Below are positions 7,991 to 17,084 of a DNA stretch of 48,879 bases, piece by piece. The stretch covers positions 1 through 48,879 of the forward strand of contig NZ_JAJFUC010000075.1 in the NCBI RefSeq assembly GCF_021372645.1, in the 5' to 3' direction. Below the pieces are notes generated by a model, which had not been told where the DNA came from, did not search any database, and worked only from the letters and a program-made list of their open reading frames with translations. Within the stretch, counting starts at the first letter, position 1; each line of letters begins with the position of its first letter. This DNA is from Clostridium sp. GTDB lineage: Bacteria > Bacillota > Clostridia > Clostridiales > Clostridiaceae. The translations under genes and the position numbers were made by a program.

Positions 7991-9595
7991 ATGAGTATAA
8001 TGGAAGATAAATTTAGAGAAGCTTTAGCAACAAGTAATAATTTTAGGCTTTCTGCTAACGAGGAAATTTCTCCTTCTACAGGAGCACCTCCTACAAATGA
8101 AAGTGAAAATAGATTATTTATATGGCAATTTGATGTTACTGATATAAGATCTTTGGTTTCTTATTTTAATGAAATTAGTCATGCAGAATTTAATAACTCT
8201 AAATTTAGAAAGATAAAAGAAGACTTAAAATCAATTGGAAAAGATATAGAAAAGAATAATGTTTATCCAGTAGAAGCAATATTGTATGCATCAAAATTAA
8301 TTAATAATAGATTAACAGATTTAAGTTTAAGAGTGTGCTTAGCTGAGGTTATAGAATATTTCCTTGTAAGAAATGAAGTTAAAGGAGAAAAGGTAATAAG
8401 ACATATATGTAAAAATTGGACGTGGAGTAACCAACAAAAAATATCAATTTTAGCAGCAAAAGCATTAAATAATATGGACATACTATCTTTAATTTATAAT
8501 GAGTTCCACGATAGGAGTGAAGTTAAATTAGAATGTTTTACAACTCTTCTTATGTCAGGAAATGAAGAAGCATTAGATATGATATTAAATATGGTTTGTA
8601 ATTTGAATAGTGATTATGAGGTAGACATTCAAATCGGAAACTTATTTTCAAATAAGTTTGAAGAAAAATTTTTAATAAAAGGAGTTAAGGCTATACAGGA
8701 TGTAAAAAGTTCAAGACCTGGAATAACTCGTTTTGGAAGAAGGGTTCTTGATAGAATTGCTGTAGAATTATCAGGCACAGATATGAAACCAGAGGGTAGC
8801 AATCTGTCAGAACTTATACAAATAGCAAGAAGTGGTATAAAAAATAATGAAGATTACTTTTCAAAAAATTTTATTGCAACCAAAAACAAAAGAAAAAGTG
8901 CTTTGCTTGCTCTTAGATATTCAACTGATAAAGATTATGCTTCTAAATTTTTATATGAATTATATAATAAAAATAAGACTAAAATTGATAGTGATGATAT
9001 AAAAGATACTGCATTATCATTGGCTTTATTGGGAAGTGATAAAAGTATAGAAATTTGTAGAACTAATAAAAATATTACTGATATTAAACCTTATGAATGG
9101 GGAGCTAGAATAATATTAGGTGATGATTCTGTATCTGATTTTTTGGCTAAAGATTATTTTGAAGAAAAAATTGGGAATATAAGTGATTATAAAAAAATAA
9201 TTAGAGGTTGTATAAATAGAAATAAAGCTTTAACAGGAAAAATAGAGAAGAGATTTAAAGAATTAATAGTTCAAGCTAATGAAAGTGATTTTTGCAAATA
9301 TTTAAAGATAATTAAGACTTTCATAAGGGAATATAATAATATAGCCTCAAGACAAATTATTTTAAACATGATAAATGATAAGGAATCAAGTTTATATAAA
9401 AGGATTATTAAATCAAGTTTAATGCAAAATGCTATAATTAATACATTGGGTGATTTGGTTAATGAAGATACTATAAAGCTTTATCAAAATACATTATTCC
9501 TTATAGCAAAAAATCCAGACTTTAATATTAAGATAAAAACAAAGGCAAATAGCATTTTAAAGGATTATATTCCACCATCAGAGTTGGAAGCTTAA
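7991..9595 (+). CDS. Alpha-helical repeat (HEAT-like) protein of the Hsp70/beta-CASP operon
   Basis: The protein has 534 residues. A polar, Ser/Pro-rich N-terminus (about 1-45) is followed by a run of paired amphipathic helices through to the end, of the kind found in HEAT/ARM scaffolds: KISILAAKALNNMDILSLIY, KLECFTTLLMSGNEEALDMI, DTALSLALLGSDKSIEIC. I see no catalytic motif, so a scaffold or substrate-adaptor role between the Hsp70 upstream and the nuclease-fold enzyme downstream is likely. It starts at ATG 7991, 13 nt after the hsp70-like stop, using GGAG 7977-7980 (ATG 8000 is possible). Its TAA abuts the next ATG directly, which implies translational coupling. I do not recognise a named family. 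Confidence 0.6.
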   Translation: MSIMEDKFREALATSNNFRLSANEEISPSTGAPPTNESENRLFIWQFDVTDIRSLVSYFNEISHAEFNNSKFRKIKEDLKSIGKDIEKNNVYPVEAILYASKLINNRLTDLSLRVCLAEVIEYFLVRNEVKGEKVIRHICKNWTWSNQQKISILAAKALNNMDILSLIYNEFHDRSEVKLECFTTLLMSGNEEALDMILNMVCNLNSDYEVDIQIGNLFSNKFEEKFLIKGVKAIQDVKSSRPGITRFGRRVLDRIAVELSGTDMKPEGSNLSELIQIARSGIKNNEDYFSKNFIATKNKRKSALLALRYSTDKDYASKFLYELYNKNKTKIDSDDIKDTALSLALLGSDKSIEICRTNKNITDIKPYEWGARIILGDDSVSDFLAKDYFEEKIGNISDYKKIIRGCINRNKALTGKIEKRFKELIVQANESDFCKYLKIIKTFIREYNNIASRQIILNMINDKESSLYKRIIKSSLMQNAIINTLGDLVNEDTIKLYQNTLFLIAKNPDFNIKIKTKANSILKDYIPPSELEA

Positions 9596-11347
9596 ATGAA
9601 TATTAATGATGTTATAAAGGATGATAAAAAATATAATCCTTGTAATTTTGAAAAGGAATTTTATCTTAATTCTAATGATTCTATTTTGCCAATTTTAGTT
9701 TTTTATAGTTATCTTAATAAAGAGTATTTAAAGTGCATATGTTATAGTGAAAAATGCAAACATCAGTCAATTTCAATAATATACCATATATTATCTTTGT
9801 TTAAATTAGGCTATAAACATGAAAGTTATAGAATGTTTATTAACTATAAAGAAAGTATTAATGATTTTGTTTATAATCCAATAATAAAAAATCATATATT
9901 ACAATGTTTCTTATTATTTAAAGATGATGGATTAAAAAGTGTAATTAGAAGTTTTAATGAAAGTGTTTATAAGGAAATATATATATTTTTTATTAGTATA
10001 GTTAATAATATTAATATTGAAGAAAACATAAGGTCTTTAGAAAATATGTTATATGAAAGTGAAAAACTAGATATAAGATATATTATTAGTAGTATTTTAG
10101 GCAAATTTAAAGATGATAAATATTCTTTAATAGCCCAAAAATTAATTGATAAAAAACCAAAGGAATATGAAAAAGAAGATTTTAAATTAAATAAAGAATG
10201 TAGAATATATAGTTCTTTTGATTATGAAGATGATAATTATACTATATTATCATATAAATCTCAGCATATGATGAACATGCATTTAATAGAATACAAAAAT
10301 AATGTACTTATTATAGACTGTGGAGCTTCTATAGAGAGAGAGTGTTATATTAATAAAATTAATGTAAAAGAGTTTTTTGAAAAAAATAATATAAGTATAA
10401 ATTGTATTCAAGGAGTTCTTATAACCCACGCACATTTTGATCACTATGGTAGTTTAAATGAGCTTACTAAATACAATATCAAATGCTATATGACTTTAGA
10501 GACAGAACAATTAATAAGAAGAACTAATAAAGATTTTGTATTTAATAATGTTACAATAATAGATGATAATGAGAACTTTACTTTAGGGAGATTTAAAATA
10601 AAAGCATTTAAGAATGGGCATATATTAGGATCTGTTGGATATATAATTGAGGGAAATGAAAAAAGAATTATGATTACTGGTGATTTTTGTCTAAATAATC
10701 AGAGTTCTGTATTAGGAATGAACCTTAAAGATAAAGGTAAAATAGATTATTTAATTATAGAAACCACTTATGGAGATAAAAAATTTAGTTTAAGTTATTT
10801 AGATAGAATGAAAAGTATAAAAGAAATAGTAAAGTCATCTTTAAAATATGGAATACAAGTTCTGATACCATCTTTTGCGATTGGACGAGCTCAAGAAGTA
10901 GCAAAGATATTAGAAGATTTAAGTAAAGAATATAAAATTTTAATCGATGGTAATGCTACAGAGATAACAAAATATTACTTGAAAAATTCATTCCTAAAAA
11001 TTAATAAAAATATAGATATTAATTCTTGTTATGGTATTCGGGATAATTTGAATATATATGATATTATAATATGTAGTTCTGGAATGCTAAATAAAGGAAG
11101 TAAATCTGAACAATATTTAAATTATATTCAAAATGATAATATTCATAGTAATTATACTGTAATTAAAGTTGGATATATACCTGAGCATAATCAAGAATAT
11201 AAAGATTTAATGTTTTATGATTCAATAAATGTAAACTTATTTGATATAGGATTATCAGCACATGGAACTTATAATCAGTTAATAAAAACTATAGATTTAT
11301 TAAATCCTTCAGTAGTTATACAAGTTCACGGAAATGGTATAAAATAA
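9596..11347 (+). CDS. Beta-CASP metallo-beta-lactamase (predicted RNase/nuclease) with helical N-terminal extension
   Basis: The protein has 583 residues. The first 200 or so are helical with no known domain and two Cys-containing segments (KCICYSEKCKHQ). A metallo-beta-lactamase domain follows: motif 2 THAHFDHYG (H278, H280, D282, H283), GHILGSVGYII, and motif 4 ITGDF. Then comes the beta-CASP part with LIETTYGD, IPSFAIGRAQEVAKIL, a CSSGML segment, LSAHGTYNQL and the terminal VVIQVHG. This order matches the CPSF73/Ysh1 and archaeal/bacterial beta-CASP nucleases, which cut RNA (or DNA) using two zinc ions. All metal ligands appear present, so it should be catalytically active. It is the last gene of the operon, starts at the base after the preceding stop, and is followed by a terminator. 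Target RNA or DNA is unknown. Confidence 0.85.
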   Translation: MNINDVIKDDKKYNPCNFEKEFYLNSNDSILPILVFYSYLNKEYLKCICYSEKCKHQSISIIYHILSLFKLGYKHESYRMFINYKESINDFVYNPIIKNHILQCFLLFKDDGLKSVIRSFNESVYKEIYIFFISIVNNINIEENIRSLENMLYESEKLDIRYIISSILGKFKDDKYSLIAQKLIDKKPKEYEKEDFKLNKECRIYSSFDYEDDNYTILSYKSQHMMNMHLIEYKNNVLIIDCGASIERECYINKINVKEFFEKNNISINCIQGVLITHAHFDHYGSLNELTKYNIKCYMTLETEQLIRRTNKDFVFNNVTIIDDNENFTLGRFKIKAFKNGHILGSVGYIIEGNEKRIMITGDFCLNNQSSVLGMNLKDKGKIDYLIIETTYGDKKFSLSYLDRMKSIKEIVKSSLKYGIQVLIPSFAIGRAQEVAKILEDLSKEYKILIDGNATEITKYYLKNSFLKINKNIDINSCYGIRDNLNIYDIIICSSGMLNKGSKSEQYLNYIQNDNIHSNYTVIKVGYIPEHNQEYKDLMFYDSINVNLFDIGLSAHGTYNQLIKTIDLLNPSVVIQVHGNGIK

Positions 11348-11398
11348 ATTGATTTTTAGAATTTTAAGTGTTTAGTTTAGAATGTTGAAAGTACTGAG

Positions 11399-11434
11399 AA
11401 AAGTAGGAGTCTATTAAAGATTCCTACTTTTTTA
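11399..11434 (+). terminator. Terminator of the Hsp70/beta-CASP operon
   Basis: The stem AAGTAGGA 11401-11408 / TCCTACTT 11422-11429 is followed by a run of T (11428-11433). It lies 54 nt after the beta-CASP stop codon and closes the four-gene operon. Confidence 0.8.
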
Positions 11435-11465
11435 ATCTTTAAAATTGTAATAGTTAACAAAATAT

Positions 11466-11494
11466 TTCATATTATGATAAGCTTGTGATATAAT
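11466..11494 (+). promoter_or_regulatory. Possible sigma-A promoter of the sensory operon
   Basis: TTCATA 11466-11471 and a consensus TATAAT 11489-11494 are separated by 17 nt, about 100 nt before the first kinase gene. The -10 is perfect and the -35 matches TTGACA at only four positions. This is the only good -10 in the spacer after the terminator. Confidence 0.5.
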
Positions 11495-11597
11495 TAATCG
11501 GTAAAAGTAAAAAAATAGATAAATAGGATATGATTATTAATTAGTTTGATAAAAATATAGTTAGATATTATTAAACGTGTAAGAGAGGTATTCAAAT

Positions 11598-12860
11598 ATG
11601 GTATCAGATAATTTATATACAATTTTAGTTGTCGATGATAATCAAAACAATTTATTCACTGCAAGAGCCCTTATAGGAGAATATATAAGTGCACAGGTGA
11701 TCCTAGCAGACACTTCAACAAAGGCATTACATGAACTCATGAAACATTCAGTAGATTTGATTATCTTAGATGTACATATGAAGAGTGGGATGGATGGATT
11801 TGAACTGGCAAAAATAATAAAAAGTAGAAAAAAAACAGAACATATTCCCATCGTGTTTTTAACAGCAGCTTATATAACTGAGGAGTTTAAGAAAAAAGGT
11901 TTTGAAATAGGGGCAGTAGATTATCTTACTAAACCTATCAATGACTTTTTATTCATAAACAGAATAAATGTATATTTGAAACTTATTGAAAAAGAAAGAA
12001 AAATGAATATGCGTCTGCAAGAGCAAGCTGAGGAATTAAAAAGAGCAAAAAATATAGCAGAAGCAGCTAATGAGGCCAAAGATATGTTTCTCGCAAATAT
12101 ATCTCATGAACTGAGAACTCCTTTAAATATTCTGCTTGGAACAACCCAACTAACGAAATATCATCTTGAAAATGATAAAGTTATTGATAAAGAAAAAATA
12201 TACATAAAATTAAATTCTCAGATTCAAAATTGTTATAGGCTTATAAGAATAGTTAATAATCTGATAGATATTACAAAAATAGATTCTAGTAATTTTCCTC
12301 TTAATTTATCAAACTGTAATATTGTTGAGGTTGTAGAAGCTATTGTAACATCAGTAGTGGAATATGCAGGATTAAAAAATATTAAAATAACATTTGATAC
12401 GGATGTTGAAGAGGTAATTCTTGCTTGTGATTTGGATTCTATTGAAAGAATTATTTTAAATCTTTTATCTAATGCTATAAAATTTACACCTAAAGATGGA
12501 AATATTTTTGTAAGTATTAGTAATGTTAATGATTCAGTTCAAATTAGAACCAAAGATTCAGGCATTGGAATTCCTAAAGATGAAATAAATATGATTTTTG
12601 ACAGATTCAAGCAAGTGGACAACCTTCTTACAAGGAGCAATGAGGGCAGCGGTATTGGACTTAATCTCGTGAAGTCTCTTGTTGAAATGCATAACGGAAC
12701 TATACGAGTTAATAGTGAATATAAAAAGGGAAGTGAATTCATTGTTGAAATTCCTATTAGAAAAATGAATAATGATCAAATTCCTGAAAATGTCGCTAAT
12801 AATATTTTCAATAATGTAATTTCAAAAATTGATGTAGAATTTTCTGATATATATTTTTAG
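11598..12860 (+). CDS. Receiver-histidine kinase hybrid (soluble, REC-HisKA-HATPase)
   Basis: The protein has 420 residues and no membrane segment. An N-terminal receiver domain carries the phospho-acceptor D58 in LIILDVHM and K112 in YLTKPIN. A coiled-coil linker (about 127-160) follows, then HisKA with H170 in FLANISHELRTPLN. The catalytic ATPase domain has its N-box (LNLLSNAIKFTP), G1 (DSGIGIP) and G2 (GSGIGLNLVKSL). Input comes through the receiver, so it probably relays phosphate from or to another kinase, most likely the large hybrid kinase two genes downstream. GAGAGG sits 8 nt before ATG 11598. The binding-protein gene begins 16 nt downstream with its ribosome site overlapping this stop codon. 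No DNA-binding output domain is present in this protein or in the operon. Confidence 0.9.
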   Translation: MVSDNLYTILVVDDNQNNLFTARALIGEYISAQVILADTSTKALHELMKHSVDLIILDVHMKSGMDGFELAKIIKSRKKTEHIPIVFLTAAYITEEFKKKGFEIGAVDYLTKPINDFLFINRINVYLKLIEKERKMNMRLQEQAEELKRAKNIAEAANEAKDMFLANISHELRTPLNILLGTTQLTKYHLENDKVIDKEKIYIKLNSQIQNCYRLIRIVNNLIDITKIDSSNFPLNLSNCNIVEVVEAIVTSVVEYAGLKNIKITFDTDVEEVILACDLDSIERIILNLLSNAIKFTPKDGNIFVSISNVNDSVQIRTKDSGIGIPKDEINMIFDRFKQVDNLLTRSNEGSGIGLNLVKSLVEMHNGTIRVNSEYKKGSEFIVEIPIRKMNNDQIPENVANNIFNNVISKIDVEFSDIYF

Positions 12861-12876
12861 GGAGGCAGAGCAAATA

Positions 12877-13836
12877 ATGAAAAAAATTTTATCAATGATA
12901 CTTGTTATTGTTATAGTCACATATTTGTTTACTGGTTGTGCAGCGAAAACAAATTACATTACAAAATATAATGGAAAGATTAAGATTGGCGTTTGTATCT
13001 ACGATTATAATGACGCATTCATGTCTTATATGATTAAGGAAATGAAGGATTACTCCCAGTCCTTAAATAATGTTGAAATTGAATATGCTGATTCCCAAAG
13101 GGATTCCAATAGAGAATTGGAACAGGCTGAAAATTTTATATCAAAGGGAGTAGATGTTCTAGTTGTTAATCCAGTTGATACAGATTCAACTGATCCCATA
13201 AGCGACAAAGCTAATGCAGCTGGGGTTCCAATAATAAGCGTTAACAATAAATTTAATAACGAAAATGATCCAGTATGCTTTATAGATTCAAACAAAAAAC
13301 AGTCTGCCATATTGGAGATGGAATATCTAGCTAAAAAAGTCAATTATAAAGGAAATGTTGCAATTATCATGGGGATTATGGGTCAGGATGGGCAGAGACT
13401 TAGAACTCAAGGTTTCCATGAAGTAATAGCAAAGTATCCTGACATGAAGATTGTTGCGGAACAAGCAGCGGACTGGAATAGATCTAAAGGTAGGGCTCTA
13501 ATGGAAATTTGGCTTCAATCTGCCAAAGATATAAATGTTGTAGCTTGCGAAAACGATGAATTAGCAATAGGCGCATTAACGGCTATAGAAAAAGCAGGAA
13601 AACTTGGAAAGATAAATGTAGGAGGTATAAATGCTAGTCCTGATGCTCTAGATTACTTACAGAGTGGTAAATTAGCTGTTACAGTATTCCCAAATTTAAT
13701 TGGTCAAAGTCACGCTGTTTTAGATAATGCAGTTAAAGCAGCTAAGGGTGAAAAAGTAGAGAAAACAATAATTTTCGAAGATGAATTAGTTACTCCAAAA
13801 GATGCAGACAAATATATAGCAAAATGGAAAAATTAA
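12877..13836 (+). CDS. Sugar-type periplasmic-binding-protein-like lipoprotein (Peripla_BP_4), likely sensor subunit
   Basis: The protein has 319 residues. A lipoprotein signal peptide ends in the lipobox LFTGC (Cys about 21), so the mature protein is anchored outside the membrane. The body is a ribose/galactose-type binding protein: KIGVCIYDYNDAFMSYM at the start, the QAENFISKGVDVLVVNPVD block, GQDGQRLRTQGFHEV, ACENDELAIGALTAIEKAG and VGGINASPDALDYLQSGKL. Such proteins normally feed an ABC importer, but no permease or ATPase gene is here; it lies between two histidine kinases. By analogy with the xylose sensor XylFII of C. beijerinckii, which works with a kinase, I infer that it presents a ligand to the membrane hybrid kinase encoded 25 nt downstream. 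AGGGAGG overlaps the preceding stop. Confidence 0.85.
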   Translation: MKKILSMILVIVIVTYLFTGCAAKTNYITKYNGKIKIGVCIYDYNDAFMSYMIKEMKDYSQSLNNVEIEYADSQRDSNRELEQAENFISKGVDVLVVNPVDTDSTDPISDKANAAGVPIISVNNKFNNENDPVCFIDSNKKQSAILEMEYLAKKVNYKGNVAIIMGIMGQDGQRLRTQGFHEVIAKYPDMKIVAEQAADWNRSKGRALMEIWLQSAKDINVVACENDELAIGALTAIEKAGKLGKINVGGINASPDALDYLQSGKLAVTVFPNLIGQSHAVLDNAVKAAKGEKVEKTIIFEDELVTPKDADKYIAKWKN

Positions 13837-13861
13837 AGAAACCACTTTAAAGGAGAAATTT

Positions 13862-16800
13862 ATGGATATTTTTAAAAACTTTAGCATAAAGAAAAAATTT
13901 TTTATATTATTTTTTATTTGCATTACAACATTTATTGGATTTGGTACCTTTGCTTTAATGGAGCTTTCTAACTTGGCACAAGTAACGCAAAAGTTATATA
14001 CTCAATCATCAAAGGTTTCCGATGCTACTGTGAAAGCAAAATTCGATTTGGTTGAGATTAGCAGTTCAATTAAGGATGTAATTTTATTATCAAATAGTGA
14101 CGAGATTCAAAATCAAATAGAAAAAGTTTCGCAATATGAAGTCGATTTGCAAAGAAACTTAGATATTATAGATGAAAATTCTGTTGATTCTAATACTAAA
14201 AGAAATTTAAAAGACGCGAGTGACCTTCTTTCAAAGTGGTGGAAGCCAGAACGGGAGAAAATCATTGCAGATGTGCAAACAGGTAAAAAAGATGAGTCTT
14301 TAGAGATATCGAGAGGAATAAGTTCAGATTTTGCTGAACAGCTTGAGCTTTATCTTAATAATATATATTTAACTTCTAAAACTAATCAAGTTAACTTAAT
14401 AAAACAATCAGATAACCTGCAAAATTCAGCAAGAATAGGCATAATTATAACTTTAGTAATTCTAGTTAGTGCACTAACATTATCATTTATAATGATGATA
14501 AGAGGTATAATAACTCCGATTAATAAATTAAAAGAGCATATGGCTTACATATCTGAGTCAGGGAAATTACACTTATATGAAATAATGCAAAACAATGAAA
14601 TTTCAGAAATGGCTAGAAACTATAATATGCTGATAAATAAATTAAAGAATGAATTTTGGATTAATAATATTCAAAATTCTTTGAATAAGCAAATTGCTGG
14701 AAACATTTCGGTAAGAGAATTGGCTCAAAGGGTAATAAATTTCTTATCTAGGTCATTAGATGTTGGAAGTGGAACATTTTATATATATAATAATAAAGAA
14801 AACAAACTTATTTTAAATTCTTCATTTGCTTTTACAGAAAGAGATAGATTATCTAATACATATGAGCTTGGTGAAGGAATAGTTGGACAAGTAGCCTTAG
14901 AGAAAAAGCCAATACTTCTTAAAAATGTAAGAAAATCAGAAGGCACAATTTGTACTGGAACTATAAATGAAGCTCCACTTAATATTTATGCTTTTCCATT
15001 AATTTATGATAATGAGCTTTGTGGAGTTATTGAGTTATCATCCTTTGATACTTTTAATGAATTAAAGCAGGATCTTATAGACGCAGCAAGTCATATAATT
15101 GCTACAAATCTATACTCTGCAATTCAAAATGAACAAATTAAACACCTACTGGAAATAAGTAAAAACGCAACAAAAGAAGCACAAGAAGTGTCAATTCAGT
15201 TAGCAGATGCAAATGAAGTGCTAGAAGAGCAGCAAAGGCAGCTTCAGGTTCAAACAGAAGAATTACAGCAAACTAATGCCCAATTTGAAGAGCATCAACA
15301 AATACTTCAACAGCAAAGTGAAGAGATGCAGAAAACTAATGCTCAGCTTGAGGAAAATCAATTGCTTATGGAGGAGCAAGCAAAACTCCTAATAATTAAA
15401 AATGAAGAATTAGAAAAATCCAAAATAGAGATTTTGGCAAAATCAAAAGATTATGAAATGGCAAATAAATATAAAACTCAGTTTTTGGCGAATATTTCTC
15501 ATGAGCTTAGGACACCACTTAATTCTATTCTATTATTATCAAAACTTTTAATAAAGGGCAATAAAGATATTACAAATCAAGATGCTCAAGAAAAAATACA
15601 AGTAATATTTAAAGCTGGACAGGATCTATTAAGTTTAATAAGTGATATTTTAGACTTATCAAAAATTGAAGCAGGAAAAGTAGAATTAAACTATGAATAT
15701 TTTAATTCCAGTGAGATTATTGAAGAGCTTAGTGATTTGTTTAATGAAATCGCAATTGGAAAAGAAATCGAATTTATATGCGAAGATGAGTTTGGAGATA
15801 GTATCTATGGGGATAGGGAAAAAATTTCTCAAGTGTTAAAAAATTTCTTATCTAATGCATTTAAATTTACACATGAAGGTTATGTAAAACTAAAAATTGC
15901 AAGGGATGCCCAATTGGATAATAACCTGGTATTTTCTGTAATGGACACAGGGATTGGTATATCTAAAGATAATTTAGATATTATTTTTGATGAGTTTCAT
16001 CAAGGAGATGGATCTATCTCAAGAAAATATGGTGGCACAGGACTAGGACTATCCATAAGCAACAAGCTTAGTGAGCTTATGAAGGGAAAAATAAAACTAA
16101 TCAGTGAGCTTGGCATGGGAAGCACCTTCTCATTGTATTTGCCTCTTACAGTTCAAGGACAAGCTATCTATAAAGAGGAAGAGGCAGCAGCTACTAGAAG
16201 TGAACAAAAGAGTATAGTAAATTATGTATCTGAAGAGATAAAAGATGAAAAGTACAAAAGATTGCTTATCGTTGAAGATAATATAAGTTTACTTCAATCC
16301 ATTATAGATATATCTGAAGGGATAGGCTTTAGTGTATTAACATCTAATAATGGAACTGAATGCCTTAAGTTTATAGAAGAAAATAAAATTGATGGTATTG
16401 TGTTGGATTTAGGCTTGCCAGGCATACAAGGTATTGATTTATTAAAAAAGATTAATATGTCACTAAAACAAAAGAATTTAAGTATACCTGTCATTATTTA
16501 TACAGATATGGATATAAGTAGCGAGCAGGAAAAAGAGATGATGTTATATTCAGACAGCATAATTATTAAGACTACAAATTCTTTTGAAAGGCTGTTAGAT
16601 GAATTAACTTTAATACTTCAAAAGGTTAATAGCGAAAAAGAATATAATAATATTATTAGTACTAAGATTAGTAAAGATAGTGCATTGAATCTGGAGAATA
16701 AAAAAATACTGATTGTAGATGATGATGCAAGAAATATATTTGTTCTTGCAGCTGCCTTAGAAGAGTATGGTGCAGAAATAATTGAAGCTGAAAATGGAAA

Positions 16801-17065
16801 AGTTGCTCTGGAAAGGCTAGAAAATGAAGTTTGTGATTTAATTTTAATGGATATTATGATGCCTGTTATGAATGGATATGAAGCAATTAAAGCTATACGA
16901 AGTAATAATGTAATAAAACATATACCAATTATAGCTACCACAGCAAAAGCTTTAAAAGACGATAGAGAAAAGTGCATGGAAGCTGGAGCAAATGATTATA
17001 TTTCTAAGCCAATTGATTACGATGTGCTTATAACCTTAGTAAAGGCTTGGATAAATAAAGCTTAA
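13862..17065 (+). CDS. Large membrane hybrid histidine kinase (4HB-TM-HAMP-GAF-HisKA-HATPase-REC-REC)
   Basis: The protein has 1067 residues. TM1 is at about 13-33, with an extracellular four-helix-bundle-type sensor to about 190 and TM2 at about 195-217. HAMP follows (ITPINKLKEHM), then a GAF domain (about 280-420) and a Gln-rich coiled coil (about 430-535; repeated EELQQTNAQ/EEMQKTNAQ). HisKA has H547 in FLANISHELRTPLN, with the ATPase N-box FLSNAFKFTHEG, DTGIGIS and GGTGLGLSI. Two C-terminal receivers have D849 (GIVLDLGLPG) and D997 (LILMDIMMP; Lys in YISKPID). The first receiver has a degenerate tail around its Lys. The external bundle is the natural docking partner for the lipoprotein encoded upstream. 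AAGGAG precedes ATG 13862. Confidence 0.9.
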   Translation: MDIFKNFSIKKKFFILFFICITTFIGFGTFALMELSNLAQVTQKLYTQSSKVSDATVKAKFDLVEISSSIKDVILLSNSDEIQNQIEKVSQYEVDLQRNLDIIDENSVDSNTKRNLKDASDLLSKWWKPEREKIIADVQTGKKDESLEISRGISSDFAEQLELYLNNIYLTSKTNQVNLIKQSDNLQNSARIGIIITLVILVSALTLSFIMMIRGIITPINKLKEHMAYISESGKLHLYEIMQNNEISEMARNYNMLINKLKNEFWINNIQNSLNKQIAGNISVRELAQRVINFLSRSLDVGSGTFYIYNNKENKLILNSSFAFTERDRLSNTYELGEGIVGQVALEKKPILLKNVRKSEGTICTGTINEAPLNIYAFPLIYDNELCGVIELSSFDTFNELKQDLIDAASHIIATNLYSAIQNEQIKHLLEISKNATKEAQEVSIQLADANEVLEEQQRQLQVQTEELQQTNAQFEEHQQILQQQSEEMQKTNAQLEENQLLMEEQAKLLIIKNEELEKSKIEILAKSKDYEMANKYKTQFLANISHELRTPLNSILLLSKLLIKGNKDITNQDAQEKIQVIFKAGQDLLSLISDILDLSKIEAGKVELNYEYFNSSEIIEELSDLFNEIAIGKEIEFICEDEFGDSIYGDREKISQVLKNFLSNAFKFTHEGYVKLKIARDAQLDNNLVFSVMDTGIGISKDNLDIIFDEFHQGDGSISRKYGGTGLGLSISNKLSELMKGKIKLISELGMGSTFSLYLPLTVQGQAIYKEEEAAATRSEQKSIVNYVSEEIKDEKYKRLLIVEDNISLLQSIIDISEGIGFSVLTSNNGTECLKFIEENKIDGIVLDLGLPGIQGIDLLKKINMSLKQKNLSIPVIIYTDMDISSEQEKEMMLYSDSIIIKTTNSFERLLDELTLILQKVNSEKEYNNIISTKISKDSALNLENKKILIVDDDARNIFVLAAALEEYGAEIIEAENGKVALERLENEVCDLILMDIMMPVMNGYEAIKAIRSNNVIKHIPIIATTAKALKDDREKCMEAGANDYISKPIDYDVLITLVKAWINKA

Positions 17066-17084
17066 GAAACAATGGAGGAAGATT

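Noticed and set aside
16618-16977. 119-codon minus-strand frame inside the hybrid kinase gene
   Set aside because: It mirrors the second receiver domain, has low-complexity Ser/Ile content and no start signals.
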